Origin: Bacteroidales bacterium
Lineage (GTDB): Bacteria > Bacteroidota > Bacteroidia > Bacteroidales > Dysgonomonadaceae
Direction of reading: 5' to 3'
Assembly: GCA_012841425.1 (NCBI GenBank)
Contig: DUUR01000267.1
Location: forward strand, 1-5,612
DNA length: 5,612 nucleotides
In this document: in pieces, positions 1 through 5,612 of the stretch
How positions within the stretch are numbered: the stretch's first letter is position 1
Layout: each line of letters starts with the position of its first letter
Notes under the pieces: generated by a model
The model's database searches: none
What the model was told of the DNA's origin: nothing
What the model saw: only the letters and a program-made list of their open reading frames with translations
Made by a program: the position numbers and the translations under genes

Positions 1-54
1 CGAGTTGAGATAGATATGTGCAATCCTGTAGGAAATATTTATACACCCGTCTGA
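1..54 (+). CDS. C-terminal end of an unidentified upstream protein (partial)
   Basis: Frame 1 is open from the window edge and ends at TGA 52-54, encoding 17 residues that end in NIYTPV. The other two forward frames hit stops within the first dozen bases. The stop is followed at once by an intrinsic terminator, as expected for the last gene of a transcription unit. I do not recognise the protein. Seventeen open codons can easily occur by chance, so the support is mainly positional. Confidence 0.4.
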   Translation, partial: RVEIDMCNPVGNIYTPV

Positions 55-80
55 ATAAAATCAGTCGGGTTTTTTGTTTT
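45..80 (+). terminator. Rho-independent terminator upstream of hisG
   Basis: The arms ACCCGTCTGA (45-54) and TCAGTCGGGT (61-70) form a ten-position stem with one T-T mismatch (50/65) and a six-base ATAAAA loop. A T-rich tail follows: six T's at 70-75, then G and four more T's. There is no matching A-tract on the left, so it should act only on rightward transcription. It most likely ends the preceding gene and insulates the his operon. An attenuator role cannot be excluded, but the visible sequence before it has no run of His codons. Confidence 0.82.
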
Positions 81-150
81 ATATAAATTTAAAGAAGCGA
101 AATTATATATACTTAGAGAACTAAATTGTATATTCTAAAAGAAACGAAAG
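77..150 (+). promoter_or_regulatory. Presumed promoter and 5' leader region of the his operon
   Basis: This is the only spacer between the upstream terminator and hisG, so the operon promoter should lie here. It is very AT-rich. The best match to the Bacteroidota -7 element TAnnTTTG is TAAATTTA at 84-91, which matches at five of the six defined positions. No TTG box sits at the usual distance upstream of it. The only nearby TTG (74-76) is too close. The assignment rests on position more than on motif. No strong Shine-Dalgarno sequence precedes the hisG ATG. Confidence 0.3.
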
Positions 151-1008
151 ATGGAAAAGATAAAAATAGCAATTCAAAAGAGTGGTCGATTAAGTGAAAA
201 GTCGATTGACCTCCTCACTGAGTGTGGTATACGTATATCAAACGGTACGCGTAAATTAAAGACTGAGGCTGGCAACTTCCCAATGGAGATACTTTTTTTA
301 CGCGATGATGATATTCCTCAATATGTTGAGCAAGGGGTGGCTGATATTGGCATCCTTGGCCAAAACGAGGTGTGGGAGAAAGACAAGAACGTAGATATTG
401 TTGAGGAATTGGGTTTTAGTAATTGTCGCCTCTCGCTTGCAATTCCTAAGGATGAGACTTATGATGGTATTAAATACTTTGAGAACAGACGTATTGCAAC
501 TAGTTATCCTAAGATTTTAGAGAAGTTCTTTACCCAAAAAGGTATTAATGTTGAGATTGAGGAATTGGGTGGTAGCGTGGAGATTGCTACGGGCATTGGA
601 CTTGCAGATGCAATATTTGATATTGTGAGTACGGGCAGCACGCTTATAATGAATGGCTTGAAAGAGGTTGAAACAGTTGTAAAGAGTCAAGCCGTATTAA
701 TAAGTAATAAAAATCTTTCGGAAAGGAAGAAGCAATTGCTTGAAGAGTTGCTCTTTAGAATAAAGGCGTATAAAAACGGACAGGGCAAAAAGTATGTTTT
801 GCTTAATGCTCCAAATGAGGTAATTCCTGATATCATTAAACTCCTACCCGGAATGCGCTCTCCAAGCATACTCCCCTTAGCTGATAAGGGCTGGAGCAGC
901 GTGCACTCTGTTATTAATGATGATGATTTTTGGGAAATTATTGATGAGCTGAAGCGGATGGGTGCAGAAGGAATTCTTGTTATTCCAATTGAGAAAATGA
1001 TACTTTAA
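151..1008 (+). CDS. hisG: ATP phosphoribosyltransferase, long form (EC 2.4.2.17)
   Basis: HisG catalyses the first step of histidine synthesis in the cytoplasm, joining ATP and PRPP to give phosphoribosyl-ATP. The 285-residue product has the periplasmic-binding-protein-like catalytic fold: an N-terminal strand with the KSGRLSEKS motif (10-18), a hinge motif VADIGILG (63-70), and the PRPP-binding segment around LADAIFDIVSTGSTL (151-165) followed by NGL. The C-terminal third (about 210-285) is the regulatory ACT-like HisG_C domain, ending in the family signature GWSSVHSV (247-254) and ILVIPIEKMI (275-284). Long-form HisG does not need the HisZ partner and is normally inhibited by histidine through this domain. 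The ATG at 151 gives the family-typical N-terminus. It is the first gene of the operon in this window. No defect is seen. Confidence 0.97.
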   Translation: MEKIKIAIQKSGRLSEKSIDLLTECGIRISNGTRKLKTEAGNFPMEILFLRDDDIPQYVEQGVADIGILGQNEVWEKDKNVDIVEELGFSNCRLSLAIPKDETYDGIKYFENRRIATSYPKILEKFFTQKGINVEIEELGGSVEIATGIGLADAIFDIVSTGSTLIMNGLKEVETVVKSQAVLISNKNLSERKKQLLEELLFRIKAYKNGQGKKYVLLNAPNEVIPDIIKLLPGMRSPSILPLADKGWSSVHSVINDDDFWEIIDELKRMGAEGILVIPIEKMIL

Positions 1009-1014
1009 GAGATT

Positions 1015-1062
1015 ATGAAACTTCTTGATGCGCACAGTGAGACTGCGCACAGCGAGAAATAG
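1015..1062 (+). CDS. Possible 15-residue small ORF between hisG and hisD
   Basis: An ATG six bases after the hisG stop opens a 15-codon frame, MKLLDAHSETAHSEK, ending at TAG 1060-1062. The 15-bp tandem repeat keeps its frame and yields the repeated peptide AHSE-T/K. No function is recognised. Its position would let ribosomes leaving hisG reinitiate here and hand over toward hisD, but it may be fortuitous. There is no Shine-Dalgarno sequence and no homology that I can name. Confidence 0.2.
   Translation: MKLLDAHSETAHSEK
1029..1057 (+). repeat. Two-copy 15-bp tandem repeat with hairpin potential in the hisG-hisD spacer
   Basis: TGCGCACAGTGAGA (1029-1042) is repeated as TGCGCACAGCGAGA (1044-1057), with a 15-base period and one mismatch (T1038 versus C1053). 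The block is 18 of 29 G or C, much richer than its AT-rich surroundings. The RNA could also fold: 1029-1033 and 1036-1038 pair with 1042-1049, giving eight base pairs around a two-base bulge (1034-1035) and a GAG loop. It could be a dispersed genomic repeat, an mRNA processing or stability element, or a chance duplication. Confidence 0.75.
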
Positions 1063-1083
1063 TCTAACTTCAATGAACTATTT
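1057..1083 (+). repeat. AT-rich inverted repeat just upstream of hisD
   Basis: AAATAGT (1057-1063) and ACTATTT (1077-1083) are perfect reverse complements separated by 13 bases. The hairpin would end 13 bases before the chosen hisD ATG (1097) and would hold the alternative in-frame ATG (1073) in its loop. Only two of its seven base pairs contain G or C (actually one G-C pair in each arm position 1062/1078), so its stability is doubtful, and no T-tract follows; it is not a terminator. Confidence 0.35.
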
Positions 1084-1096
1084 GGTTAAGATAAAT

Positions 1097-2428
1097 ATGA
1101 AAACAATATCGAATCCCTCCAGATCTAAATGGGAAAAGCTGGCAACTAGACCAATGATTAAGCAACAAAAGCTTATGAGAACGGTTGAGAAAATATTTTA
1201 TGATATCCACAGAAAGGGAGATAAGGCGGTGCTTAATTACAGCCGAGAATTTGACTTTCCCAATCAAGACTCTTTTATTGTTAGTGAAGAGACAATTGAG
1301 AAGTCGTCTGAGCTAGTTTCTGAAAGATTAAAACAGGCAATTGATGTTGCTGGCAAAAACATCGAAACGTTTCACAAATCGCAACAGGAAGAGATACGGA
1401 AGGTAGAGACAGCTCCTGGGGTAGTTTGCTGGCGCGAGTCACGCGCTATAGAGCGTGTAGGGATATATATTCCTGGTGGTTCTGCCCCACTCTTCTCAAC
1501 GGTGCTTATGCTTGCAATTCCTGCCATGATAGCTGGATGCAGAGAGATTGTTTTATGCACTCCCCCTGATAATGAGGGAAATATTGATCCTGCAATTCTT
1601 TATACAGCCAAGTATGCGGGTATTACAAAGATATTTGCACTGGGAGGTATTCAGGCTATTGGGGCAATGACTTTTGGAACTGATTCAATTCCTAAAGTTG
1701 ATAAGATATTTGGCCCGGGCAATCAGTATGTTATGGCTGCAAAACGATCGGCGCAATATTACGGTGTTGCTATAGATATGCCTGCCGGCCCCAGCGAGGT
1801 GTTGGTAATTGCAGATGAAACATGTAATACAACTTTTGTTGCAGCCGACCTACTTTCGCAGGCGGAGCATGGTCCTGATAGTCAGGTTATTCTTTTATCG
1901 ACATCTAAAAAAGTTATTAAGGCTGTTAACAAAGAAATTGATATACAACTTGCAGCTTTGCCTCGTCAGGAAATTGCTGCACAGGCATTAAAAAACAGTA
2001 AGTCTATACTGTTTAAAGAAATTGGTGAGTGTATTGAATTTAGTAATCTTTATGCACCTGAGCACCTTATACTTGCCGTAGAGAATCCTGCCTTGGTGAG
2101 CAGAGATGTTACGAGTGCTGGTTCTGTATTTCTGGGCAACTGGAGCTGTGAGAGTGCAGGTGATTACGCTAGCGGCCCCAACCATACTCTTCCTACAAGT
2201 GGATTTGCAAAGAGTTATAGTGGTGTTTCTCTTGATAGTTTTGTGAAGAAGATTACATTTCAGCAACTAGATGGGCAGGGTGTTTTATCGATAGGTGGTG
2301 CAGTGGAGATAATGGCCGAGGCAGAGCAGCTATATGCACACAAAAATGCGATGACGCTTAGAGTAGGTGCAGTTACAGGTAAACAACTACAGCAAACAGA
2401 CATAATAGATGCAGATGAAGAAATTTGA
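1097..2428 (+). CDS. hisD: Histidinol dehydrogenase (EC 1.1.1.23)
   Basis: HisD performs the last two oxidations, L-histidinol to histidinal to L-histidine, using two NAD+ and one zinc ion. Counting from ATG 1097 (443 residues), the NAD-fold motifs are IPGGSAPL (125-132), FGPGNQYV (205-212) and MPAGPSEVL (228-236). The signature DLLSQAEHGPDSQ (251-263) supplies predicted zinc ligands Q255 and H258. The EH pair at 322-323 corresponds to the catalytic E326/H327 of E. coli, D356 (AGDYASG) to ligand D360, and H415 (AHKNAMTL) to ligand H419. The start was chosen because MKTISNPSRSKW matches the usual N-terminus. Earlier in-frame starts (TTG 1025, ATG 1028, ATG 1073) add an Arg-rich stretch unlike the family. 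About 17 residues (427-443) extend past the usual C-terminus, and the end overlaps hisC. All catalytic residues are present. Confidence 0.96.
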   Translation: MKTISNPSRSKWEKLATRPMIKQQKLMRTVEKIFYDIHRKGDKAVLNYSREFDFPNQDSFIVSEETIEKSSELVSERLKQAIDVAGKNIETFHKSQQEEIRKVETAPGVVCWRESRAIERVGIYIPGGSAPLFSTVLMLAIPAMIAGCREIVLCTPPDNEGNIDPAILYTAKYAGITKIFALGGIQAIGAMTFGTDSIPKVDKIFGPGNQYVMAAKRSAQYYGVAIDMPAGPSEVLVIADETCNTTFVAADLLSQAEHGPDSQVILLSTSKKVIKAVNKEIDIQLAALPRQEIAAQALKNSKSILFKEIGECIEFSNLYAPEHLILAVENPALVSRDVTSAGSVFLGNWSCESAGDYASGPNHTLPTSGFAKSYSGVSLDSFVKKITFQQLDGQGVLSIGGAVEIMAEAEQLYAHKNAMTLRVGAVTGKQLQQTDIIDADEEI

Positions 2429-3428
2429 GTTGAAATCTATAGTTCGCCCCAATATTTGGGAATTGATGCCCTACTCTAGCGCACGTGATGAGTTTACTGG
2501 CAACGAGGGTGTCTTTTTGGACGCAAACGAAAATCCTTTTGGTGACAGAAATCGATATCCAGATCCTCATCAGAGAGAGTTAAAAAAAGCATTATCTAGT
2601 AGGAACAATATTCCTGTTGATAATATATTCATTGGTAATGGTAGCGACGAGGTTATAGATTTGGTATACAGGATATTTTGTGAACCTTCTAGAGATAGTG
2701 TAATAATTTGTCCCCCTACCTACGGCATGTATGAGGTTTCGGCCAACATCAATAATGTGAATATTATAAGAATACCGCTTGATGATGAGTTTGAACTAAA
2801 CACTGATCTTATTCTTGCTGAGTCTGCTAAATGTATTTTTATTTGCTCTCCTAATAATCCTACAGGCAATAATTTAAAGAGTATTAAAGAAATACTTGAC
2901 CAGTTTAACGGAATTGTAGTGGTGGATGAAGCGTATATCGATTTTAGCGATTCAGAGGGGTTTATGAGCACGATTGACAAGTATCCGAACCTTATAGTGA
3001 TGCAAACATTTAGCAAGGCTTGGGCGCTGGCAAAGGCTCGTGTGGGTGTTGCGTACTCTAACAGTGATATTATTGCTTTGATGGATAAAACCAAACCTCC
3101 TTATAATGTAAGTGGTTTTAATCAACAAGAGGCTATAAATGCGCTTTTAGAACCAAAGAAGTTTGAACAAAGAGTTGATATAATTCTTGAACAACGTAAT
3201 TTACTTGAGAAAGAGCTATATAAACTTCCTTTTGTGAAGCATATTTATCCTTCTGATGCTAATTTCCTTTTAGTAAAGATGAGTGAAGCCAGTGAAATTT
3301 ACAAGTATCTGGTATCTAATAAAGTAATTGTGAGGAATAGAGATACTGTGATTCCAGGGTGCATACGAATAACTGTTGGTTCTCCCGAAGAGAATTCAAG
3401 ACTAATTGAGGTTTTACAAAATTATTAA
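2415..3428 (+). CDS. hisC: Histidinol-phosphate aminotransferase (EC 2.6.1.9)
   Basis: HisC is a PLP-dependent, class I/II-fold aminotransferase that converts imidazole acetol phosphate and glutamate to histidinol phosphate and 2-oxoglutarate. Counting from ATG 2415 (337 residues), it has RPNIWELMPYSSARDEF near the start, the cofactor phosphate-binding turn GNGSDEV (74-80), the PLP-stacking Tyr in PPTYGMY (100-106), SPNNPTG (145-151) with the PLP-ring Asn, VVDEAY (169-174) with the Asp that binds the pyridine nitrogen, and the Schiff-base lysine K201 in TFSKAWALA. The substrate-binding Arg is likely R318 (IRITVGS). The start at 2415 (MKKFELKS) fits relatives best. An ATG six bases earlier (2409) would add only Met-Gln. 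The gene overlaps hisD by 14 bases in another frame, which suggests translational coupling. No defect is seen. Confidence 0.95.
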   Translation: MKKFELKSIVRPNIWELMPYSSARDEFTGNEGVFLDANENPFGDRNRYPDPHQRELKKALSSRNNIPVDNIFIGNGSDEVIDLVYRIFCEPSRDSVIICPPTYGMYEVSANINNVNIIRIPLDDEFELNTDLILAESAKCIFICSPNNPTGNNLKSIKEILDQFNGIVVVDEAYIDFSDSEGFMSTIDKYPNLIVMQTFSKAWALAKARVGVAYSNSDIIALMDKTKPPYNVSGFNQQEAINALLEPKKFEQRVDIILEQRNLLEKELYKLPFVKHIYPSDANFLLVKMSEASEIYKYLVSNKVIVRNRDTVIPGCIRITVGSPEENSRLIEVLQNY

Positions 3429-3434
3429 TATATA

Positions 3435-4523
3435 ATGAAAAAGGTACTTTTTATTGATCGTGATGGTACGCTAATAGTTGAGCCTGAAGATGAACAGATT
3501 GATAGCTTAGAGAAGCTTGAGTTTTATCCAGGGGTGTTTCAATATCTCTCGCGGATTGCTAATGAGCTTGAGTATGAATTGGTAATGGTTTCAAATCAGG
3601 ATGGTTTGGGAACTTCTTCTTTTCCTGAGGATACTTTTCATCCTGCTCATAATAAGATAATAAAGGCTTTAAGAAACGAGGGTGTGGTTTTTAGTGAGAT
3701 ATTAATAGATAAATCTTTTCCTCAAGATAATTTGCCAACCCGCAAGCCTGGCACCGCAATGCTTACACATTATCTGAAAGGTGATTATAATATAAGTGAT
3801 TCTTTTGTTATTGGAGATAGAATGACTGACGCCCAACTAGCTGACAACATGGGGTGTAAGTCGATAATATTAAGTGACAACCTAGAGACTAATGCGTCGT
3901 TAACTACAACTAGCTGGGGTGATATATACCGTTTTTTGAAGTCTGAGCCTCGTAGAGCTAAAGTGAATAGAAATACTTCTGAGACTCAAATTGAGGTTGA
4001 AGTTAATTTAGATGGTAGTGGTAAAAGTAATATTTCGACTGGCTTAGGCTTCTTTGACCATATGCTTGATCAGATTTCACGACATGGTAATATCGATCTT
4101 ACAGTTAAGGTTGCAGGTGATCTACATATTGATGAACACCACACGATTGAGGATGTTGGTATTACTCTTGGTGATGCGTTCCTTAGGGCGTTGGGTAAGA
4201 AAAAAGGTATAGAACGATATGGTTTCTTACTGCCGATGGATGAGTCGATTGCTCAGGTAGCACTAGATTTTGGTGGCCGCCCATGGCTGGTTTGGGAAGT
4301 TGATTTTAAGCGTGAGTTTATAGGGGATATGCCTACCGATATGTTTATGCATTTCTTCAAATCTTTTAGCGATAATGCTAAGTGTAATATCAATATTAAG
4401 GCCGAAGGAGACAACGAACATCATAAAATAGAGTCTATCTTTAAAGCGTTTGCAAGAGCAATTAAAATGGCGGTTAAACGTGGTGAGGAGGGGGGTATCC
4501 CGAGCACTAAGGGCACTTTTTAA
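3435..4523 (+). CDS. hisB: Bifunctional histidinol-phosphatase / imidazoleglycerol-phosphate dehydratase (EC 3.1.3.15, 4.2.1.19)
   Basis: The 362-residue product fuses two enzymes. Residues 1 to about 168 form a HAD-superfamily phosphatase: FIDRDGT (6-12) gives the nucleophile D8 and the acid/base D10, [10 protein letters not shown] (51-60) is motif II, RK (103-104) supplies the motif III lysine, and IGDRMTD (126-132) gives the Mg2+ ligand. It dephosphorylates histidinol phosphate. Residues from about 172 form imidazoleglycerol-phosphate dehydratase, with the Mn2+-binding motifs FFDHML (206-211), DEHHTIED (233-240) and EHHKIE (328-333). Length is close to the roughly 355 residues of E. coli HisB. 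No Cys or His lies in 84-110, where E. coli HisB carries a zinc-binding loop; Bacteroides-type HisB also appears to lack it. The gene starts 6 bases after hisC. Both active sites look complete. Confidence 0.96.
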   Translation: MKKVLFIDRDGTLIVEPEDEQIDSLEKLEFYPGVFQYLSRIANELEYELVMVSNQDGLGTSSFPEDTFHPAHNKIIKALRNEGVVFSEILIDKSFPQDNLPTRKPGTAMLTHYLKGDYNISDSFVIGDRMTDAQLADNMGCKSIILSDNLETNASLTTTSWGDIYRFLKSEPRRAKVNRNTSETQIEVEVNLDGSGKSNISTGLGFFDHMLDQISRHGNIDLTVKVAGDLHIDEHHTIEDVGITLGDAFLRALGKKKGIERYGFLLPMDESIAQVALDFGGRPWLVWEVDFKREFIGDMPTDMFMHFFKSFSDNAKCNINIKAEGDNEHHKIESIFKAFARAIKMAVKRGEEGGIPSTKGTF

Positions 4524-4569
4524 TTTCAGAAGATGGTAAAGAATATCATAACACTAAAATGCTGTAAAT
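4524..4569 (+). other. Short hisB-hisH spacer
   Basis: These 46 AT-rich bases are the second-longest gap in the operon. I see no terminator, no Bacteroidota-type TAnnTTTG element and no strong hairpin. An ATG at 4533 opens a 19-codon frame that runs into hisH out of frame and ends at TAA 4590-4592. It resembles nothing I recognise. The gap probably only separates two genes of one transcript. Confidence 0.4.
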
Positions 4570-5148
4570 ATGGTTGCAATTATAGATTATAATGCTGGTA
4601 ATATAACTTCAGTAAAAAATGCACTCGATAGATTGGGCTGCAAATCGATCTTAACTAGTTGTCATGAAGAAATAATGAGTGCCGATAAAGTTATATTTCC
4701 GGGAGTAGGAAATGCAATCTCGGCTATAAAACATCTAAAGAGCAAAGGGTTAGACAGAACTATCAAATCTCTTGTTCAACCAACATTGGGTATTTGCTTG
4801 GGGCTTCAGCTTATGTGTAGGCATACCGAAGAAGGTGATGTGGATTGCTTTGGTATTTTTGAATCTGATGTGAAACTATTTCCACCTAATGATATTGTTC
4901 CACACATGGGATGGAACAATATATCTGAACTATCCACTCCGCTGTTTCAAGGCATTAATGAGAATGACTCATATTATTTTATTCATAGTTACTATGCAGG
5001 TGTTTGCAAGCATACTATAGCTAAATGCAACTACATTACACCTTTTAGTGCTGCAATGAATAGAGACAACTTTTATGCTACTCAATTTCATCCCGAAAAG
5101 TCGGGTGATGTGGGAGATAAAATATTAAAAAACTTTCTTGAACTTTGA
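4570..5148 (+). CDS. hisH: Imidazole glycerol phosphate synthase, glutaminase subunit HisH
   Basis: HisH is the class I glutamine amidotransferase subunit that releases ammonia from glutamine and channels it to HisF, which builds imidazole glycerol phosphate and AICAR from PRFAR. The 192-residue product opens with the typical [15 protein letters not shown]. It carries the oxyanion-strand motif FPGVGNA (43-49), the nucleophile elbow GICLGLQLM with catalytic C76, the interface motif PHMGWN (111-116), and the rest of the triad, H174 and E176, in QFHPEKSG. The length is normal for the family. It follows hisB after a 46-base gap and lies next to hisA, with the synthase partner hisF expected just beyond the window. 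No Shine-Dalgarno sequence is obvious. The gene appears intact. Confidence 0.96.
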   Translation: MVAIIDYNAGNITSVKNALDRLGCKSILTSCHEEIMSADKVIFPGVGNAISAIKHLKSKGLDRTIKSLVQPTLGICLGLQLMCRHTEEGDVDCFGIFESDVKLFPPNDIVPHMGWNNISELSTPLFQGINENDSYYFIHSYYAGVCKHTIAKCNYITPFSAAMNRDNFYATQFHPEKSGDVGDKILKNFLEL

Positions 5149-5155
5149 TTTGAAT

Positions 5156-5612
5156 ATGAGAATAATTCCTGCTATTGATATAATTGATGGAAAATGTGTG
5201 AGGCTTACCAAGGGCGATTACAGAACACAAAAGATTTACAACGAGAATCCTCTTGAAGTTGCAAAAGAGTTTGAAGCTAGTGGTATTAAGTACTTGCACT
5301 TGGTAGATTTAGATGGTGCAAAATCAAACAATATTGTAAATCAAAGAATACTTAATGAAATTGCCTCTAAAACAAAACTGATTATTGATTTTGGTGGTGG
5401 TATTAAATCTGATAAAGATATTGAGATTGCATTTGAGAATGGCGCCTCTCAAGTAACCGGTGGAAGTATTGCTGTTCATAACAGAACGCTTTTTTTAGAC
5501 TGGCTTGCAAAGTATGGCAATGAAAAAATAATATTGGGAGCCGACAGCAATAACCGTATGATAGCAACACATGGATGGCAAAAGCAATCGGATATGGATG
5601 TTGTCAATTTTA
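5156..5612 (+). CDS. hisA: ProFAR isomerase HisA (EC 5.3.1.16), 5' part cut by the window edge
   Basis: HisA is a (beta/alpha)8-barrel enzyme that performs the Amadori rearrangement of ProFAR to PRFAR, the substrate of HisH-HisF. The frame opens at ATG 5156 and runs without a stop to the window end, giving 152 residues of a family normally about 240 long. It opens with [17 protein letters not shown], with catalytic D8. Next come HLVDLDGA (48-55), the phosphate-binding FGGGIKS (79-85), the second phosphate loop TGGSIAVHN (101-109), and ILGAD (126-130) with D130 at the position of the second catalytic Asp. HisF shares the fold, but [14 protein letters not shown] with DLDGA marks HisA. It starts 7 bases after the hisH stop. 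The truncation is only the window boundary. Confidence 0.95.
   Translation, partial: MRIIPAIDIIDGKCVRLTKGDYRTQKIYNENPLEVAKEFEASGIKYLHLVDLDGAKSNNIVNQRILNEIASKTKLIIDFGGGIKSDKDIEIAFENGASQVTGGSIAVHNRTLFLDWLAKYGNEKIILGADSNNRMIATHGWQKQSDMDVVNF

Larger units (their letters stand above)
151..5612 (+). other. his operon (hisG-D-C-B-H-A, continuing to the right)
   Basis: Six genes of one pathway lie in the same direction. Junctions are an 88-base gap, a 14-base overlap, then gaps of 6, 46 and 7 bases. No terminator lies inside, so a single transcript from the region upstream of hisG is likely. hisF and hisI/hisE are the only pathway genes missing and probably follow hisA. No His-codon-rich leader peptide or recognisable riboswitch is visible before hisG, so the only control that can be inferred here is feedback on HisG. 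Confidence 0.85.

Noticed and set aside
1..76. Histidine leader peptide and attenuator
   Set aside because: A hairpin with a T-tail is present, but the visible frames before it have no run of His codons and no complete leader ORF. A terminator for an upstream gene is simpler.
1025..1096. Longer HisD starting at TTG 1025 or ATG 1028
   Set aside because: The added residues (RTVRLRTARNSLTS...) come from the GC-rich repeat and spacer, are Arg-rich, and do not fit the HisD N-terminus, whereas MKTISNPSRSKW from 1097 does.
2720..3094. 124-codon open frame on the minus strand inside hisC
   Set aside because: It is antisense to a well-conserved HisC, has no recognisable domain or start context, and is explained by the codon use of the sense gene. 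The other minus-strand frames at 687-869, 1372-1560 and 1988-2266 are rejected on the same grounds.
4487..4495. AGGAGG-like G-rich tract near the end of hisB
   Set aside because: It resembles a Shine-Dalgarno sequence or a slippage tract, but it is about 75 bases before the hisH ATG with no start at proper distance, and it encodes the normal HisB C-terminal residues before GIPSTKG.
4533..4592. 19-codon open frame spanning the hisB-hisH gap
   Set aside because: It has no recognisable sequence, overlaps the conserved start of HisH in another frame, and a frame of that size is expected by chance.
1..5612. tRNA, rRNA, CRISPR array, insertion sequence or novel defence-type system
   Set aside because: Nearly all of the window is accounted for by conserved his genes. 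No spaced repeat array, transposase, terminal repeats or tRNA-like cloverleaf was seen by eye on either strand.

Overview
This window holds most of a histidine biosynthesis operon, read entirely on the + strand: hisG, hisD, hisC, bifunctional hisB, hisH and the first part of hisA, which runs off the right edge. The DNA is AT-rich, the genes are tightly packed, and no start codon has a clear Shine-Dalgarno sequence. HisB is a phosphatase-dehydratase fusion whose phosphatase half lacks the Cys/His zinc loop of the E. coli enzyme. HisC, HisA and HisB resemble the proteins I know from Bacteroides and its relatives. Together this points to a member of the Bacteroidota (probably Bacteroidales-like). 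That is inference from sequence style; no marker gene is present.

Layout. Positions 1-54 are probably the last codons of an unrecognised upstream gene. Its stop codon lies inside a strong intrinsic terminator (45-80). An AT-rich stretch (77-150) follows and should carry the operon promoter. hisG occupies 151-1008. An unusual 88-base gap (1009-1096) holds a GC-rich 15-bp tandem repeat, two potential hairpins and a 15-codon open frame. hisD (1097-2428) overlaps hisC (2415-3428) by 14 bases. hisB (3435-4523) starts 6 bases after hisC. A 46-base gap precedes hisH (4570-5148), and hisA starts at 5156, 7 bases after hisH.

How the genes work together. HisG commits ATP and PRPP to the pathway and, being the long form, should carry its own histidine feedback domain. 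HisA isomerises ProFAR to PRFAR. HisH supplies ammonia from glutamine to HisF (not in the window) to make imidazole glycerol phosphate. The C-terminal domain of HisB dehydrates that product, HisC transaminates it, the N-terminal domain of HisB removes the phosphate, and HisD oxidises histidinol to histidine. Only HisF and HisI/HisE are missing; they would be expected just downstream of hisA.

All recognised genes look intact and standard. I find no sign of an undescribed system, mobile element, CRISPR array or RNA gene. The hisG-hisD spacer is the only stretch that ordinary operon structure does not explain.
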